Below, in pieces: positions 17,190 through 24,982 of a stretch of 64,000 bases of DNA. A program made the translations under genes and the position numbers. This stretch comes from Sulfuritalea sp. (lineage in GTDB: Bacteria; Pseudomonadota; Gammaproteobacteria; Burkholderiales; Rhodocyclaceae), in NCBI GenBank assembly GCA_023229685.1, contig JALNYT010000002.1, positions 372,001 to 436,000 of the forward strand, read 5' to 3'. The notes beneath the pieces are model-generated. The model was given only the letters and a program-made list of their open reading frames with translations, was not told the DNA's origin and did not search any database. Within the stretch, counting starts at the first letter, position 1. The number at the start of each line of letters is the position of its first letter.

Positions 17190-17609
17190 ATGCAACTCAA
17201 GGGATCCAAAACCGAAGACAACCTGAAGGCCGCCTTTGCCGGCGAATCGCAGGCCAACCGTCGCTATCTGTATTTCGCGAACAAGGCCGACATCGAAGGC
17301 TACAACGACGTCTCCGCCGTGTTCCGCTCCACCGCCGAAGGTGAGACCGGTCACGCCCACGGCCACCTCGAGTATCTCGAAACCTGTGGCGATCCGGCGA
17401 CCGGCTTGCCCTTCGGCGAGACCGCCGCCAACCTGAAGACCGCGATTGCCGGCGAGACGCACGAGTACACCGACATGTACCCGGGCATGGCGAAGGCCGC
17501 GCGCGACGAAGGCTTCGCCGAAATCGCCGACTGGTTCGAGACGCTGGCCAAGGCCGAGCGCTCGCATGCCAACAAGTTCCAGAGAACGCTGGACAGCCTG
17601 AACGGCTGA
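17190..17609 (+). CDS. Rubrerythrin (di-iron domain only)
   Basis: A 139-residue ferritin-like protein with the duplicated glutamate signatures of rubrerythrin: NLKAAFAGESQANRRYLYFA and GETGHAHGHLEYLE in the first half, AGETHEYTDMYPGMA and KAERSHANKFQRTL in the second. It lacks the C-terminal rubredoxin domain of classical rubrerythrin. Such proteins reduce peroxide in anaerobes and microaerobes using electrons from rubredoxin. GAGGAG at 17178-17183 precedes the ATG. It sits between oxyR and the Fe-S oxidoreductase gene, which together with the DUF3501 gene form a recurrent set. Confidence 0.9.
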   Translation: MQLKGSKTEDNLKAAFAGESQANRRYLYFANKADIEGYNDVSAVFRSTAEGETGHAHGHLEYLETCGDPATGLPFGETAANLKTAIAGETHEYTDMYPGMAKAARDEGFAEIADWFETLAKAERSHANKFQRTLDSLNG

Positions 17610-17640
17610 TAGCCGCATGGCGACACGGCGATGCATTTGC

Positions 17641-17670
17641 ATCGCCGTGTCGCCAGCGCCGACTTTCAAC
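17641..17670. repeat. Dispersed ~24-bp element, spacer copy
   Basis: ATCGCCGTGTCGCCAGCGCC followed by GACT (17641-17664) lies in the spacer before the Fe-S oxidoreductase start. It is one of at least eleven related copies in the window and shares the core CCAGCGCCGACT. Confidence 0.6.
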
Positions 17671-17684
17671 GGCAAGGAAAAATC

Positions 17685-19028
17685 ATGCGCGAAGGCAATC
17701 TGCAAGCTCCGACCCGACACCCCATCGCCTGGAAGAACCCCGACTTCTACGACGAGGCCTTGTGCGAGAAAGAGTTCGAGCGCATTTTCGACATCTGCCA
17801 CGGCTGCCGTCGCTGCGTTTCGCTGTGCAATGCCTTCCCGACGCTGTTCGACATGATCGACGAAGCGGGCGATCTCGAGACCGCAGGCGTACCGAAGGAA
17901 AAATTCTGGAAGGTCGTCGACCAGTGCTATCTGTGCGACGTCTGCTACATGACCAAGTGCCCCTACGTGCCTCCGCACCCGTGGAACCTCGATTTCCCGC
18001 ACACCATGCTGCGCGCCAAGGCGATCCAGTACAAGACCGGAAAGATGAAATTCCGTGACAAGCTGCTGACCTCGACCGAGCTGGTGGGCACCTTCGCTTC
18101 GATTCCGATCGTGGTGCATGCCGTGAATGCGGCGAACAAGAATGGCCTGGCTCGCGGCGTGATGCAAAAGGTGCTGGGCGTCCATTCGGCCCGCGAGCTG
18201 CCCGAATACGACAGCGCCAACTTCCGCGCCACGGCGACGCCGAGCTGCAACTACCCGGTGCGCGACGGTGCGAAGAGTCCCGGCAAGGTCGCCGTGTTTT
18301 CCACCTGCTACGTGAATTACAACGAGCCCGGCATCGGCCACGATTTGCTGAAGCTGCTCGACCACAACGAAATTCCCTATGTCATCGTGCGCGGCGAAAC
18401 CTGCTGCGGCATGCCCAAGCTGGAACTCGGCGATCTGGAAACGGTGGAGAAGTACAAGGAGCGCAACATTCGGTTGATGCATGAGCTGGCGCAAGCCGGC
18501 TATGCCATCGTCACCCCGGTGCCTTCCTGCACCCTGATGTTCAAGAGTGAAATTCCGCTGCTGTTTGCCGACGATGCGCGCTGCAAGGCGGTGTCGGAGG
18601 CGATGTACGATCCCTTCGAGTACTTCGTGCTGCGCAACAAGGACGGCCTGCTGAAGACCGACTTCAAGGTTGGCCTAGGCCGCGTCTCGTATCACATCCC
18701 CTGCCATTCGCGGGTGCAGAACGTCGGCCGCAAGACCGAGGAAATGCTCAAGATGACCGGGGCCACGGTGAATACGGTGGAGCGCTGCTCCGGCCACGAC
18801 GGCACCTGGGGCGTCAAGGAAGAGTACTACGCGCTGTCGATGAAGATCGGCAAGCCGGTGTTCAAGGCCATGGCTCTGGCCGAGCCGGACTACATCAGTT
18901 CCGACTGCGCCATCGCCGGACGGCACATCCTGCAAGGCATGAATGAGGCCGGCGATTCCGCAAATTCGGGCCGCAAGGAAAAGCAGCATCCGCTGACGCT
19001 GCTGCGCATTGCCTACGGGCTGGACTAA
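17685..19028 (+). CDS. HdrD/GlpC-like (Fe-S)-binding oxidoreductase
   Basis: A 447-residue protein. The N-terminus has two [4Fe-4S] motifs, CHGCRRCVSLCNAFP and CYLCDVCYMTKCP. The C-terminal half has the cysteine-rich CCG domains of heterodisulphide reductase D and GlpC: STCYVNYN to ETCCGMPK, then PCHSRVQNVG to ERCSGHDG, where the second has CSG instead of CCG. It probably passes electrons between a quinone or flavin pool and the neighbouring rubrerythrin system. The ATG at 17685 follows AAGGAAAAATC. The gene order rubrerythrin, this protein, DUF3501 is a recurrent set. Confidence 0.82.
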   Translation: MREGNLQAPTRHPIAWKNPDFYDEALCEKEFERIFDICHGCRRCVSLCNAFPTLFDMIDEAGDLETAGVPKEKFWKVVDQCYLCDVCYMTKCPYVPPHPWNLDFPHTMLRAKAIQYKTGKMKFRDKLLTSTELVGTFASIPIVVHAVNAANKNGLARGVMQKVLGVHSARELPEYDSANFRATATPSCNYPVRDGAKSPGKVAVFSTCYVNYNEPGIGHDLLKLLDHNEIPYVIVRGETCCGMPKLELGDLETVEKYKERNIRLMHELAQAGYAIVTPVPSCTLMFKSEIPLLFADDARCKAVSEAMYDPFEYFVLRNKDGLLKTDFKVGLGRVSYHIPCHSRVQNVGRKTEEMLKMTGATVNTVERCSGHDGTWGVKEEYYALSMKIGKPVFKAMALAEPDYISSDCAIAGRHILQGMNEAGDSANSGRKEKQHPLTLLRIAYGLD

Positions 19029-19043
19029 CAGCAAGACCTTCTA

Positions 19044-19130
19044 GCCACAGAGGACACAGAGTTCACAGAGAAAGGCATAGACAGAAGTCCGAAGGGGTTT
19101 TCCTCTGTGCTCTCTGTGTCCTCTGTAGCC
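19044..19130. repeat. Long imperfect inverted repeat (CACAGAGGACACAGAG family)
   Basis: The left arm 19044-19074 (CCACAGAGGACACAGAG...) pairs with the right arm 19099-19130 (...CTCTGTGTCCTCTGTAG) over roughly 28 positions with a few mismatches and a loop of about 25 bases. Repeats of this sequence type are common spacer elements in many bacterial genomes. It fills most of the 135-bp gap between the Fe-S protein and DUF3501 genes. Confidence 0.75.
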
Positions 19131-19163
19131 AAGCTTGGTTTTGCAAATTTCCCGGAGACCCCA

Positions 19164-19742
19164 ATGATTACCCGCGACTCCCTGCTGACCCTCGAAGCCT
19201 ATGCCAAGGCCCGCCCGGCCATGCGCGCCGAAGTCATGGAACAGAAGAAGCTGCGCCGCGTCTTCCTCGGCGAGCATCTGCTGCTGATTTTCGAAAACGA
19301 ACTGACGATCCGTTATCAGATCCAGGAAATGCTGCGCGTCGAAAAGATCTTCGAGGAAGACGACATCCGGCACGAGCTGGAATCCTATGTACCGCTGGTG
19401 CCGACCGGCAGCAATTTCAAGGTCACGCTGCAGATCGAGTACGCCGAGGAAGCCGAGCGGCGGCGCATGCTGGGGCTGCTCAAGGGCGTCGAGGATCGCA
19501 TCTGGGTCCGCGTCGAGGGCTTCGAGCCGGTGTTTGCGGTGGCCGATGAGGATCTGGAGCGCGAAAACGCTGAAAAGACCTCCGCCGTGCATTTTCTGCG
19601 CTTCGAATTGAACGCGGCGATGGTCGCTGCCGCCAGGCGCGGCGCGGCGCTGTCCGCCGGGGTTGATCATCCGCATTACACGGCGTCTACCGGACCGCTG
19701 CCGGAGGCTGTCCGCGCTTCGCTGGCGGCCGATTTGGGCTGA
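19164..19742 (+). CDS. DUF3501 family protein
   Basis: A 192-residue soluble protein beginning MITRDSLLTLEAYAKARP, with ENELTIRYQIQEMLRVEKIF and LVPTGSNFKVTLQIEY. I recognise it as the DUF3501 family, which is usually encoded next to rubrerythrin and an HdrD-like Fe-S protein. No catalytic motif is visible. GGAGA at 19154-19158 supports the ATG at 19164. Function is unknown; the neighbourhood suggests oxidative-stress defence under low oxygen. Confidence 0.8.
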   Translation: MITRDSLLTLEAYAKARPAMRAEVMEQKKLRRVFLGEHLLLIFENELTIRYQIQEMLRVEKIFEEDDIRHELESYVPLVPTGSNFKVTLQIEYAEEAERRRMLGLLKGVEDRIWVRVEGFEPVFAVADEDLERENAEKTSAVHFLRFELNAAMVAAARRGAALSAGVDHPHYTASTGPLPEAVRASLAADLG

Positions 19743-19743
19743 C

Positions 19744-19785
19744 TTGATGCGGATCAACTGATTCAGGCGGAGGCTCCACTACACT
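19744..19785 (+). promoter_or_regulatory. FNR/Anr box and -10 element upstream of ubiU
   Basis: TTGAT-GCGG-ATCAA at 19744-19757 is a perfect consensus FNR site. A -10-like TACACT lies at 19780-19785, which puts transcription start near 19792 and the FNR box centre at -41.5. That is the spacing of class II FNR-activated promoters. The start codon of ubiU is 21 bases after this predicted start. Confidence 0.8.
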
Positions 19786-19812
19786 GCCGGTCTGTTTAAA
19801 TGGGGACGGTAC

Positions 19813-20820
19813 GTGGTGGCAAAACCTCAACTAGTGTGTCCGGCCGGCAGTCTGGCGGCGCTCAAGGCGGCGGTCGATAACGGCGCCGACGACGTCTATC
19901 TCGGCTTTCGCAACGACACCAATGCGCGCAACTTCGCCGGGCTCAATTTCGACGACAAGAGCCTGGCCGAAGGCATTCGCTACGCCCATCAGCGCAAGCG
20001 CCGCGTGCTGGCGGCGATCAATACCTACGCCCAGGCCGGCCGCTTTGCCGACTGGACGCGTTCGGTCGATACCGCCGCCGCGCTAGGCATCGACGCGGTC
20101 ATCATCGCCGATCCGGCGGTGCTCGACTATGCCGCGCAGAAGCACCCCGCGATGCGCCGTCACTTGTCGGTGCAGGCTTCGGCCACCAGCTACGAAGCAA
20201 TCAATTTCTGTCGCGAGAAATTCGGCATCCAGCGCGCGGTGCTGCCGCGCGTGCTGACGCTGGCGCAGGTCGAGAACGTGATCCGCAACACCGAGGTGGA
20301 GATCGAGGTGTTCGGCTTCGGCAGCCTGTGCGTGATGAACGAGGGCCGTTGCTGGCTGTCCTCCTACGCCACCGGCGAATCGCCCAATACGGTCGGCGCC
20401 TGCTCGCCGGCCAAGTATGTGCAGTGGGAAAAGAAGCCCAACGAAATGGATGTACGCCTGAACGGCATCCTCATCGATCGCTATCGAAACGACGAGAACG
20501 CCGGCTATCCGACCATCTGCAAGGGCCGCTTCGAAGTTGCCGGCGAGACCTACTACGCGATGGAAGAGCCGGCCAGCCTCAACGTCCTGGAAATGCTGCC
20601 GGAGATCATCAAGATCGGCGTCGCCGCGATCAAGGTCGAGGGTCGCCAGCGCAGCCCGACCTATGTCGCTCAAGTCACCCGCAACCTGCGCCAGGCGCTC
20701 GATGCCGTGATCGCCGCGCCGGACAAATACAGCGTCAAGCCGGCCTGGGCTGCCGAACTCGGCAAGGTCTCCGAGGGCTCGCAGATCACGCTGGGCGCCT
20801 ACAACCGGCCGTGGCGATAG
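19813..20820 (+). CDS. ubiU: O2-independent ubiquinone hydroxylation protein UbiU (U32 peptidase-like)
   Basis: A 335-residue U32-type TIM-barrel protein starting with GTG. It contains FGFGSLCVMNEGRCWLSSY and TVGACSPAKYVQW, which with a later cysteine supply the four cysteines of the [4Fe-4S] cluster known in UbiU. UbiU and UbiV form a heterodimer that hydroxylates ubiquinone precursors without O2, using prephenate as oxygen donor in E. coli. Immediate neighbours ubiV and ubiT confirm the assignment. The consensus FNR box upstream indicates induction under anaerobiosis. Confidence 0.92.
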   Translation: MVAKPQLVCPAGSLAALKAAVDNGADDVYLGFRNDTNARNFAGLNFDDKSLAEGIRYAHQRKRRVLAAINTYAQAGRFADWTRSVDTAAALGIDAVIIADPAVLDYAAQKHPAMRRHLSVQASATSYEAINFCREKFGIQRAVLPRVLTLAQVENVIRNTEVEIEVFGFGSLCVMNEGRCWLSSYATGESPNTVGACSPAKYVQWEKKPNEMDVRLNGILIDRYRNDENAGYPTICKGRFEVAGETYYAMEEPASLNVLEMLPEIIKIGVAAIKVEGRQRSPTYVAQVTRNLRQALDAVIAAPDKYSVKPAWAAELGKVSEGSQITLGAYNRPWR

Positions 20821-20971
20821 AGCTTATGAATAAATCTACTGCGCGTGTCGGATCGGGGCTTGGGCGGTGCTCGCTATCCTCATGTACAGAAACGTACATT
20901 CCGGTAGCTGCACTCCGGCCGCACCCCGCTGCGACCCGCTCGCTACGATTTCTTCACAAGCTCTTGTAACT

Positions 20972-21853
20972 ATGCAGATCACATTAGGGCCCCTGCTGTA
21001 TTTCTGGCCGAAAGCCGAGGTCATGGACTTCTACGCCCAGGCCGCGCAGCATCCGGCGATCGCCCGCATCTATCTCGGCGAAGCCGTCTGTTCGCGCCGC
21101 CAGCAATTGCGCATTGCCGACTGGATCGGTCTGGCGAAGGATCTGCGCGATGCGGGCAAGGAGGTCGTGCTCACGGCGCAGGCGCTCCTCGAATCCGAAA
21201 GCGACCTCAAGGCCTTGCGCCGTCTGATCGGCGAAGCCGGCGGCATGATCGAGGCCAACGATCTGGGCGCGGTCAAGATCGCCTGCGACCAGGGTCTGGG
21301 CTTCGTCGCCGGGCCACACCTCAACATCTACAACGAACACACGCTGGCTTTCTTCGCCGCGCAGGGTGCCAAGCGCTGGCTGCCGCCGCTGGAAGTTGCC
21401 GGCAGCGTGATCGAGGATTTGCACCGGACCCGACCGGCCGGCATGGAAACCGAGGTATTCGCCTTCGGCAAGCTGCCGCTGGCGTTTTCGGCGCGCTGCT
21501 TTACCGCGCGCCACTATGGACTGAACAAGGACGACTGCCAGTTCAAGTGCCTCGATCATCCGGAAGGCATGCTGGTGAACACTCGAGAGGGGCAGCACTT
21601 CCTCACCCTGAACGGCATCCAGACCATGTCGGCGCAAACCTTCAGCCTGCTGGCGCAGATGCCTGAGTTAGTGGAACAGGGCATCGACGCGGTGCGCATC
21701 AGCCCGCAACCGGCGCATACTTTCGAAATTGTTGATGCCTTCGATCGGGCGCGCAGTGGCCAGCCGGCCACGGATGACGCCGCCTGGGCGCCCGACGGCC
21801 TGGTCAATGGCTTCTGGTTCGGCCGCGCCGGCATCGTGCAGCAGGCCGCCTAA
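20972..21853 (+). CDS. ubiV: O2-independent ubiquinone hydroxylation protein UbiV (U32 peptidase-like)
   Basis: A 293-residue paralogue of UbiU. It starts MQITLGPLLYFWPKAEVMDF and has EAVCSRRQQLR, FSARCFTARHYGL and DDCQFKCLDHPEGM, the cysteines that hold its [4Fe-4S] cluster. It partners UbiU in the anaerobic branch of ubiquinone biosynthesis. The 151-bp gap after ubiU holds no gene; the ATG at 20972 is favoured over upstream in-frame starts because it begins at the conserved N-terminus. Confidence 0.92.
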   Translation: MQITLGPLLYFWPKAEVMDFYAQAAQHPAIARIYLGEAVCSRRQQLRIADWIGLAKDLRDAGKEVVLTAQALLESESDLKALRRLIGEAGGMIEANDLGAVKIACDQGLGFVAGPHLNIYNEHTLAFFAAQGAKRWLPPLEVAGSVIEDLHRTRPAGMETEVFAFGKLPLAFSARCFTARHYGLNKDDCQFKCLDHPEGMLVNTREGQHFLTLNGIQTMSAQTFSLLAQMPELVEQGIDAVRISPQPAHTFEIVDAFDRARSGQPATDDAAWAPDGLVNGFWFGRAGIVQQAA

Positions 21854-21926
21854 AATGAGTTCAGTGCAGGCTAACGCCGGTCCTATCGGCGTTAAGCGCA
21901 GCGGGCCGTAACTACAAGGTTTTTCC

Positions 21927-22400
21927 ATGACCACTCGTTTCAAGGCTCCCGTGATTCCCGCCTTCGCCCTGCCGCCGCTGGTTGCGTGGCTGGGCGCGCG
22001 GCTGCCGCAATGGCCGCACTCGGTGAACCTGGTGCTGGCGCTGAATGCCGCGCGCAAGCTCGGCGTGCTGCCCGAAGAAACCCTGCAGGAACTCGAAGGC
22101 CGCCAATTTCGCGTGACGGTGCTGGATACCGGCATGGTGGTGGACTTTGCCTACCGTCAGGGCGCGTTCCGGCCGGTCTTCATCTCGGTGGGCACGCCCG
22201 ATCTGCACTTCACGGCGCGCCTGTCGGCCTTCCTGCAGATGGTAAGCCGGCAGGAAGACCCGGATACGCTGTTCTTCAATCGCACCCTGACCGTCGAGGG
22301 CGATACGGAACTGGGCCTGCGGGTCAAGAACATGCTCGATGCCCTCGAATGGCCGCGCCTGTCGTGGCAGGGCATGCGCCCGACCTTCCTCAAGTCCTGA
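21927..22400 (+). CDS. ubiT: SCP2-domain ubiquinone accessory protein UbiT
   Basis: A 157-residue protein with a sterol-carrier-2-like domain (GRQFRVTVLDTGMVVDFAYR, DLHFTARLSAFLQM, FFNRTLTVEGDTELGL). UbiT is the lipid-binding partner required for anaerobic ubiquinone synthesis and is the counterpart of aerobic UbiJ. It is third in the ubiU-ubiV-ubiT series and probably shares the FNR-controlled transcript. Confidence 0.9.
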   Translation: MTTRFKAPVIPAFALPPLVAWLGARLPQWPHSVNLVLALNAARKLGVLPEETLQELEGRQFRVTVLDTGMVVDFAYRQGAFRPVFISVGTPDLHFTARLSAFLQMVSRQEDPDTLFFNRTLTVEGDTELGLRVKNMLDALEWPRLSWQGMRPTFLKS

Positions 22401-22540
22401 GCAGCAGATCCAGGCAAGGCGTCCGCAAGGGCTGGTCCAATAGTCAGTCCCTATCAATCAAATCGCAATAACTCATTGGATTTGGCTATTGGCTCGCCCT
22501 AACATGTGCAGCGTCAACCCCATCAACAAGGAGACGCAAC

Positions 22541-23011
22541 ATGGCAAGCCAATCCGTGACCATCAAGAACCTCGAAGCGGCCTTCGCCGGCGAGTCGATG
22601 GCCCATATCAAGTACCGCTATTTCGCCAAACTCTGTCGTGCGGCAGGCGACGAGGCGACGGCAAAGACCTTCGAAGAAACCGCCGACCAGGAATTGCTGC
22701 ACGCTTTCGGCCACCTCGATCTGCTCTATCCCGCCGCGGAAATGAACCCGGCGCGCTGCCTGCAGATGGCCATCGATGGCGAAACCTACGAGTACACAGA
22801 AATGTATCCGCGGTTCCGGCACGCCGCCGAAGCGGAAGGCCATGACGCTTCGGTAAAGGAAATCGACGAGCAGATTGCCGAGTCGAAAGAGCATGCCGCG
22901 CGCTTTGTCAGGACGCTGGCGATGGCCGCCAGGCGTTTTGCCGCGCTGGCCAAGGTCGAAGAGCGCCATGCCGCCCACTACCAGGCCCGGCTCGATGCCG
23001 TTGCCGCCTGA
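22541..23011 (+). CDS. Second rubrerythrin-family protein
   Basis: A 156-residue ferritin-like protein with NLEAAFAGESMAHIKYRYFA, ELLHAFGHLDLLYP, DGETYEYTEMYPRF and KVEERHAAHYQARL, the four helical glutamate/histidine motifs of rubrerythrin. It has a longer fourth helix than the paralogue at 17190 and no fused rubredoxin domain. AAGGAGAC lies 9 bases before the ATG. A rubredoxin gene follows 33 bases later and is the obvious electron donor. Confidence 0.88.
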   Translation: MASQSVTIKNLEAAFAGESMAHIKYRYFAKLCRAAGDEATAKTFEETADQELLHAFGHLDLLYPAAEMNPARCLQMAIDGETYEYTEMYPRFRHAAEAEGHDASVKEIDEQIAESKEHAARFVRTLAMAARRFAALAKVEERHAAHYQARLDAVAA

Positions 23012-23044
23012 CACCCTATTCACGATATTCACCAGGAGATGAAA

Positions 23045-23209
23045 ATGAAGAAATGGCAATGTATTGTTTGCGGCTGGGTTTACGACGAAGCAGCCGGTGA
23101 TGCGGAACATGGTCTCGCCCCGGGCACGCTCTGGGCCGACGTTCCTGACAGTTTTGTTTGCCCGGACTGCGGCGTGGCAAAAGCTGACTTCGTCATGGTC
23201 GAAGTCTGA
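23045..23209 (+). CDS. Rubredoxin
   Basis: A 54-residue protein with both knuckles of the iron site: C-x2-C-G (CIVCGWVYDEAAGD) and C-x2-C-G (CPDCGVAKADF). This is the full length of a classical rubredoxin. AGGAGAT at 23034-23040 gives a clear ribosome site for the ATG at 23045. It follows the second rubrerythrin and probably carries electrons to one or both rubrerythrins. Confidence 0.95.
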   Translation: MKKWQCIVCGWVYDEAAGDAEHGLAPGTLWADVPDSFVCPDCGVAKADFVMVEV

Positions 23210-23243
23210 AACCGGGCGGGCGGCGAAAGAAATCCGGGAGATT

Positions 23244-23274
23244 GGGGCGGGCTGTGTTACAGTCCGCCCCGTTT
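23244..23274 (+). terminator. Terminator after rubredoxin gene
   Basis: A 12-bp stem (GGGGCGGGCTGT paired with ACAGTCCGCCCC) with a GTT loop spans 23244-23270 and is followed by GTTT. It lies 34 bases after the rubredoxin stop. Confidence 0.75.
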
Positions 23275-23415
23275 CACCTCCTCAGCGACCGCGCCCCAGT
23301 CTGCCGGTCGTGCCTGAATGGCGACACAAAAGTCCCATCGAAGGTTACACCCCATAGAAGTTTCCGCCCAGATTGGCCTGCATGTATGCGGGGGTCGGCT
23401 TCAGAGGTAATCAAC

Positions 23416-24738
23416 ATGCAGTTCACCGATCTCGGCCTTTCGGCCGAGCTCCTGCGCGCCATTGGCGAGCAGGGTTACACCACGCCCACCCCTGTCCAGC
23501 AACAGGCCATCCCGCACATCCTCGCCGGACGCGATCTCGAGGCCTTGGCCCAGACCGGCACCGGCAAGACCGCAGCCTTCGTGCTGCCACTGTTGCAGCG
23601 CCTGACCAACCCGCTGGTCAGCCCGCTGCAAAAGGTCACCCACACCGCACCGCGTGTGCTGGTGCTGGTGCCGACGCGCGAACTCGCCGCGCAGGTGACG
23701 GAAAGCGTGCGTATCTACGGCGCCCACACCGGTTTGCGTAGCCTCGCCGTGTTCGGCGGGGTCGGCATCAACCCGCAGATCCAGACCCTGCGCCGCGGCA
23801 TCGACATCCTCGTCGCTACACCCGGCCGCTTGCTCGACCACTTGGGCCAGCGCACCGTCGACCTGTCGAAAGTGCAGACCCTGGTGCTCGACGAAGCCGA
23901 TCGCATGTTCGACATGGGCTTCATCCGCGACATTCGCCGGATCATCGAGCGCCTGCCCAAAGTCAGGCAGAACCTGATGTTCTCCGCCACCTTCGCCGCC
24001 GAAGTGCGCGAACTGGCGCACACCGTGCTGAAGAACCCGGCGCTGGTTGAAGTCGCGCGGCGCAATGCGCCGGCAGAGCTGGTGTCCCATGCCGTGATCA
24101 AGGTGGACAAGGAACAGAAGCGCGACCTGCTGCTGCACCTGTTCGAAGCCCACGGCTGGCATCAGGTGCTGGTGTTCTGCCGCACCAAGCACGGCGCCGA
24201 TGCTCTGTCCAAGAAGCTCGACCAGTCGGGCGTGCGCTCGGCGGCGCTGCACGGCAACAAGTCGCAGAACGCCCGCACCCGCGCCCTGGCCGACTTCAAG
24301 GCCGGCAAGCTCGCAGCGCTGGTGGCCACCGACATCGCCGCGCGCGGACTCGACATCGATTCCCTGCCGCGCGTGGTCAATTTTGAACTGCCGAATGTGC
24401 CGGAAGACTATATTCACCGCATCGGCCGTACCGGCCGTGCCGGCGCCAGCGGCGAAGCATTGTCCTTGGTGAGTAGCGACGAGCGAGTTGAGTTGCGCGA
24501 CATCGAACGCCTGCTCAAGCGCGAAATCGCCACCTCGGTCGTACCGGGGTTCGAGCCGCAGCACAACAACTCGGTGCCGCGCGCCGCCGCCGGCCGCCCG
24601 CCGGCGCACAAGCCCGCTCAGGCGCGCACGCGCACTGGTACGGGCGATCGCAGCAGCGCCCCGCGCTCGCCGCGTCTCGCCCGGGACGGTGGCGGCGCCA
24701 AGACCGCCAGCCATCACAGCGGCCAGCGGCATCGCTGA
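23416..24738 (+). CDS. rhlE: DEAD-box ATP-dependent RNA helicase RhlE
   Basis: A 440-residue DEAD-box helicase. Motifs in order: Q motif (PTPVQQQAIP), I AQTGTGKTA, Ia PTREL, II DEAD (LDEADRMFDMGF), III SAT, V ATDIAARGLDI and VI HRIGRTGRAG. The C-terminal ~70 residues are a basic Arg/Pro/Ala-rich RhlE-type tail. It remodels RNA, including ribosome assembly intermediates. The ATG at 23416 begins at the conserved MQFTDLGLSAELL; reading further upstream runs into the terminator of the previous operon. A perfect terminator follows. Confidence 0.92.
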   Translation: MQFTDLGLSAELLRAIGEQGYTTPTPVQQQAIPHILAGRDLEALAQTGTGKTAAFVLPLLQRLTNPLVSPLQKVTHTAPRVLVLVPTRELAAQVTESVRIYGAHTGLRSLAVFGGVGINPQIQTLRRGIDILVATPGRLLDHLGQRTVDLSKVQTLVLDEADRMFDMGFIRDIRRIIERLPKVRQNLMFSATFAAEVRELAHTVLKNPALVEVARRNAPAELVSHAVIKVDKEQKRDLLLHLFEAHGWHQVLVFCRTKHGADALSKKLDQSGVRSAALHGNKSQNARTRALADFKAGKLAALVATDIAARGLDIDSLPRVVNFELPNVPEDYIHRIGRTGRAGASGEALSLVSSDERVELRDIERLLKREIATSVVPGFEPQHNNSVPRAAAGRPPAHKPAQARTRTGTGDRSSAPRSPRLARDGGGAKTASHHSGQRHR

Positions 24739-24757
24739 AATAACTTCAGCCCGCAGC

Positions 24758-24792
24758 AAACGACAAGGCCCCGCGAGGGGCCTTGTCGTTTT
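24758..24792 (+). terminator. Rho-independent terminator after rhlE
   Basis: AAACGACAAGGCCCC and GGGGCCTTGTCGTTT form a perfect 15-bp stem with a GCGA loop (24758-24791), ending in TTTT. It is 19 bases after the rhlE stop. Confidence 0.92.
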
Positions 24793-24982
24793 GGCCATCG
24801 ATAAAGTGCGGCCATGTGTTGCCGACGTGCCCCCACACGTGTTACATAGGTGCGCTGTCGTTCTGTCCGCAGCGACGGCCAATCATCTGTCGAACAGAGC
24901 CTCATCGAAAGCCCGTGCGTTCACGCAGGCGGAGGAGGTACCTTCCTCCAAATGTTGGTTCGGCCTCTTGCCAGTAAAGGAT

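Noticed and set aside
16506..18494. Long minus-strand frame antisense to oxyR, rubrerythrin and the Fe-S protein
   Set aside because: It spans three real plus-strand genes and their spacers and shows no family signature.
24488..24982. Long N-terminal extension of the FecR-like gene
   Set aside because: The upstream part overlaps rhlE and its perfect terminator; a signal peptide starts at 24983 with a ribosome site.
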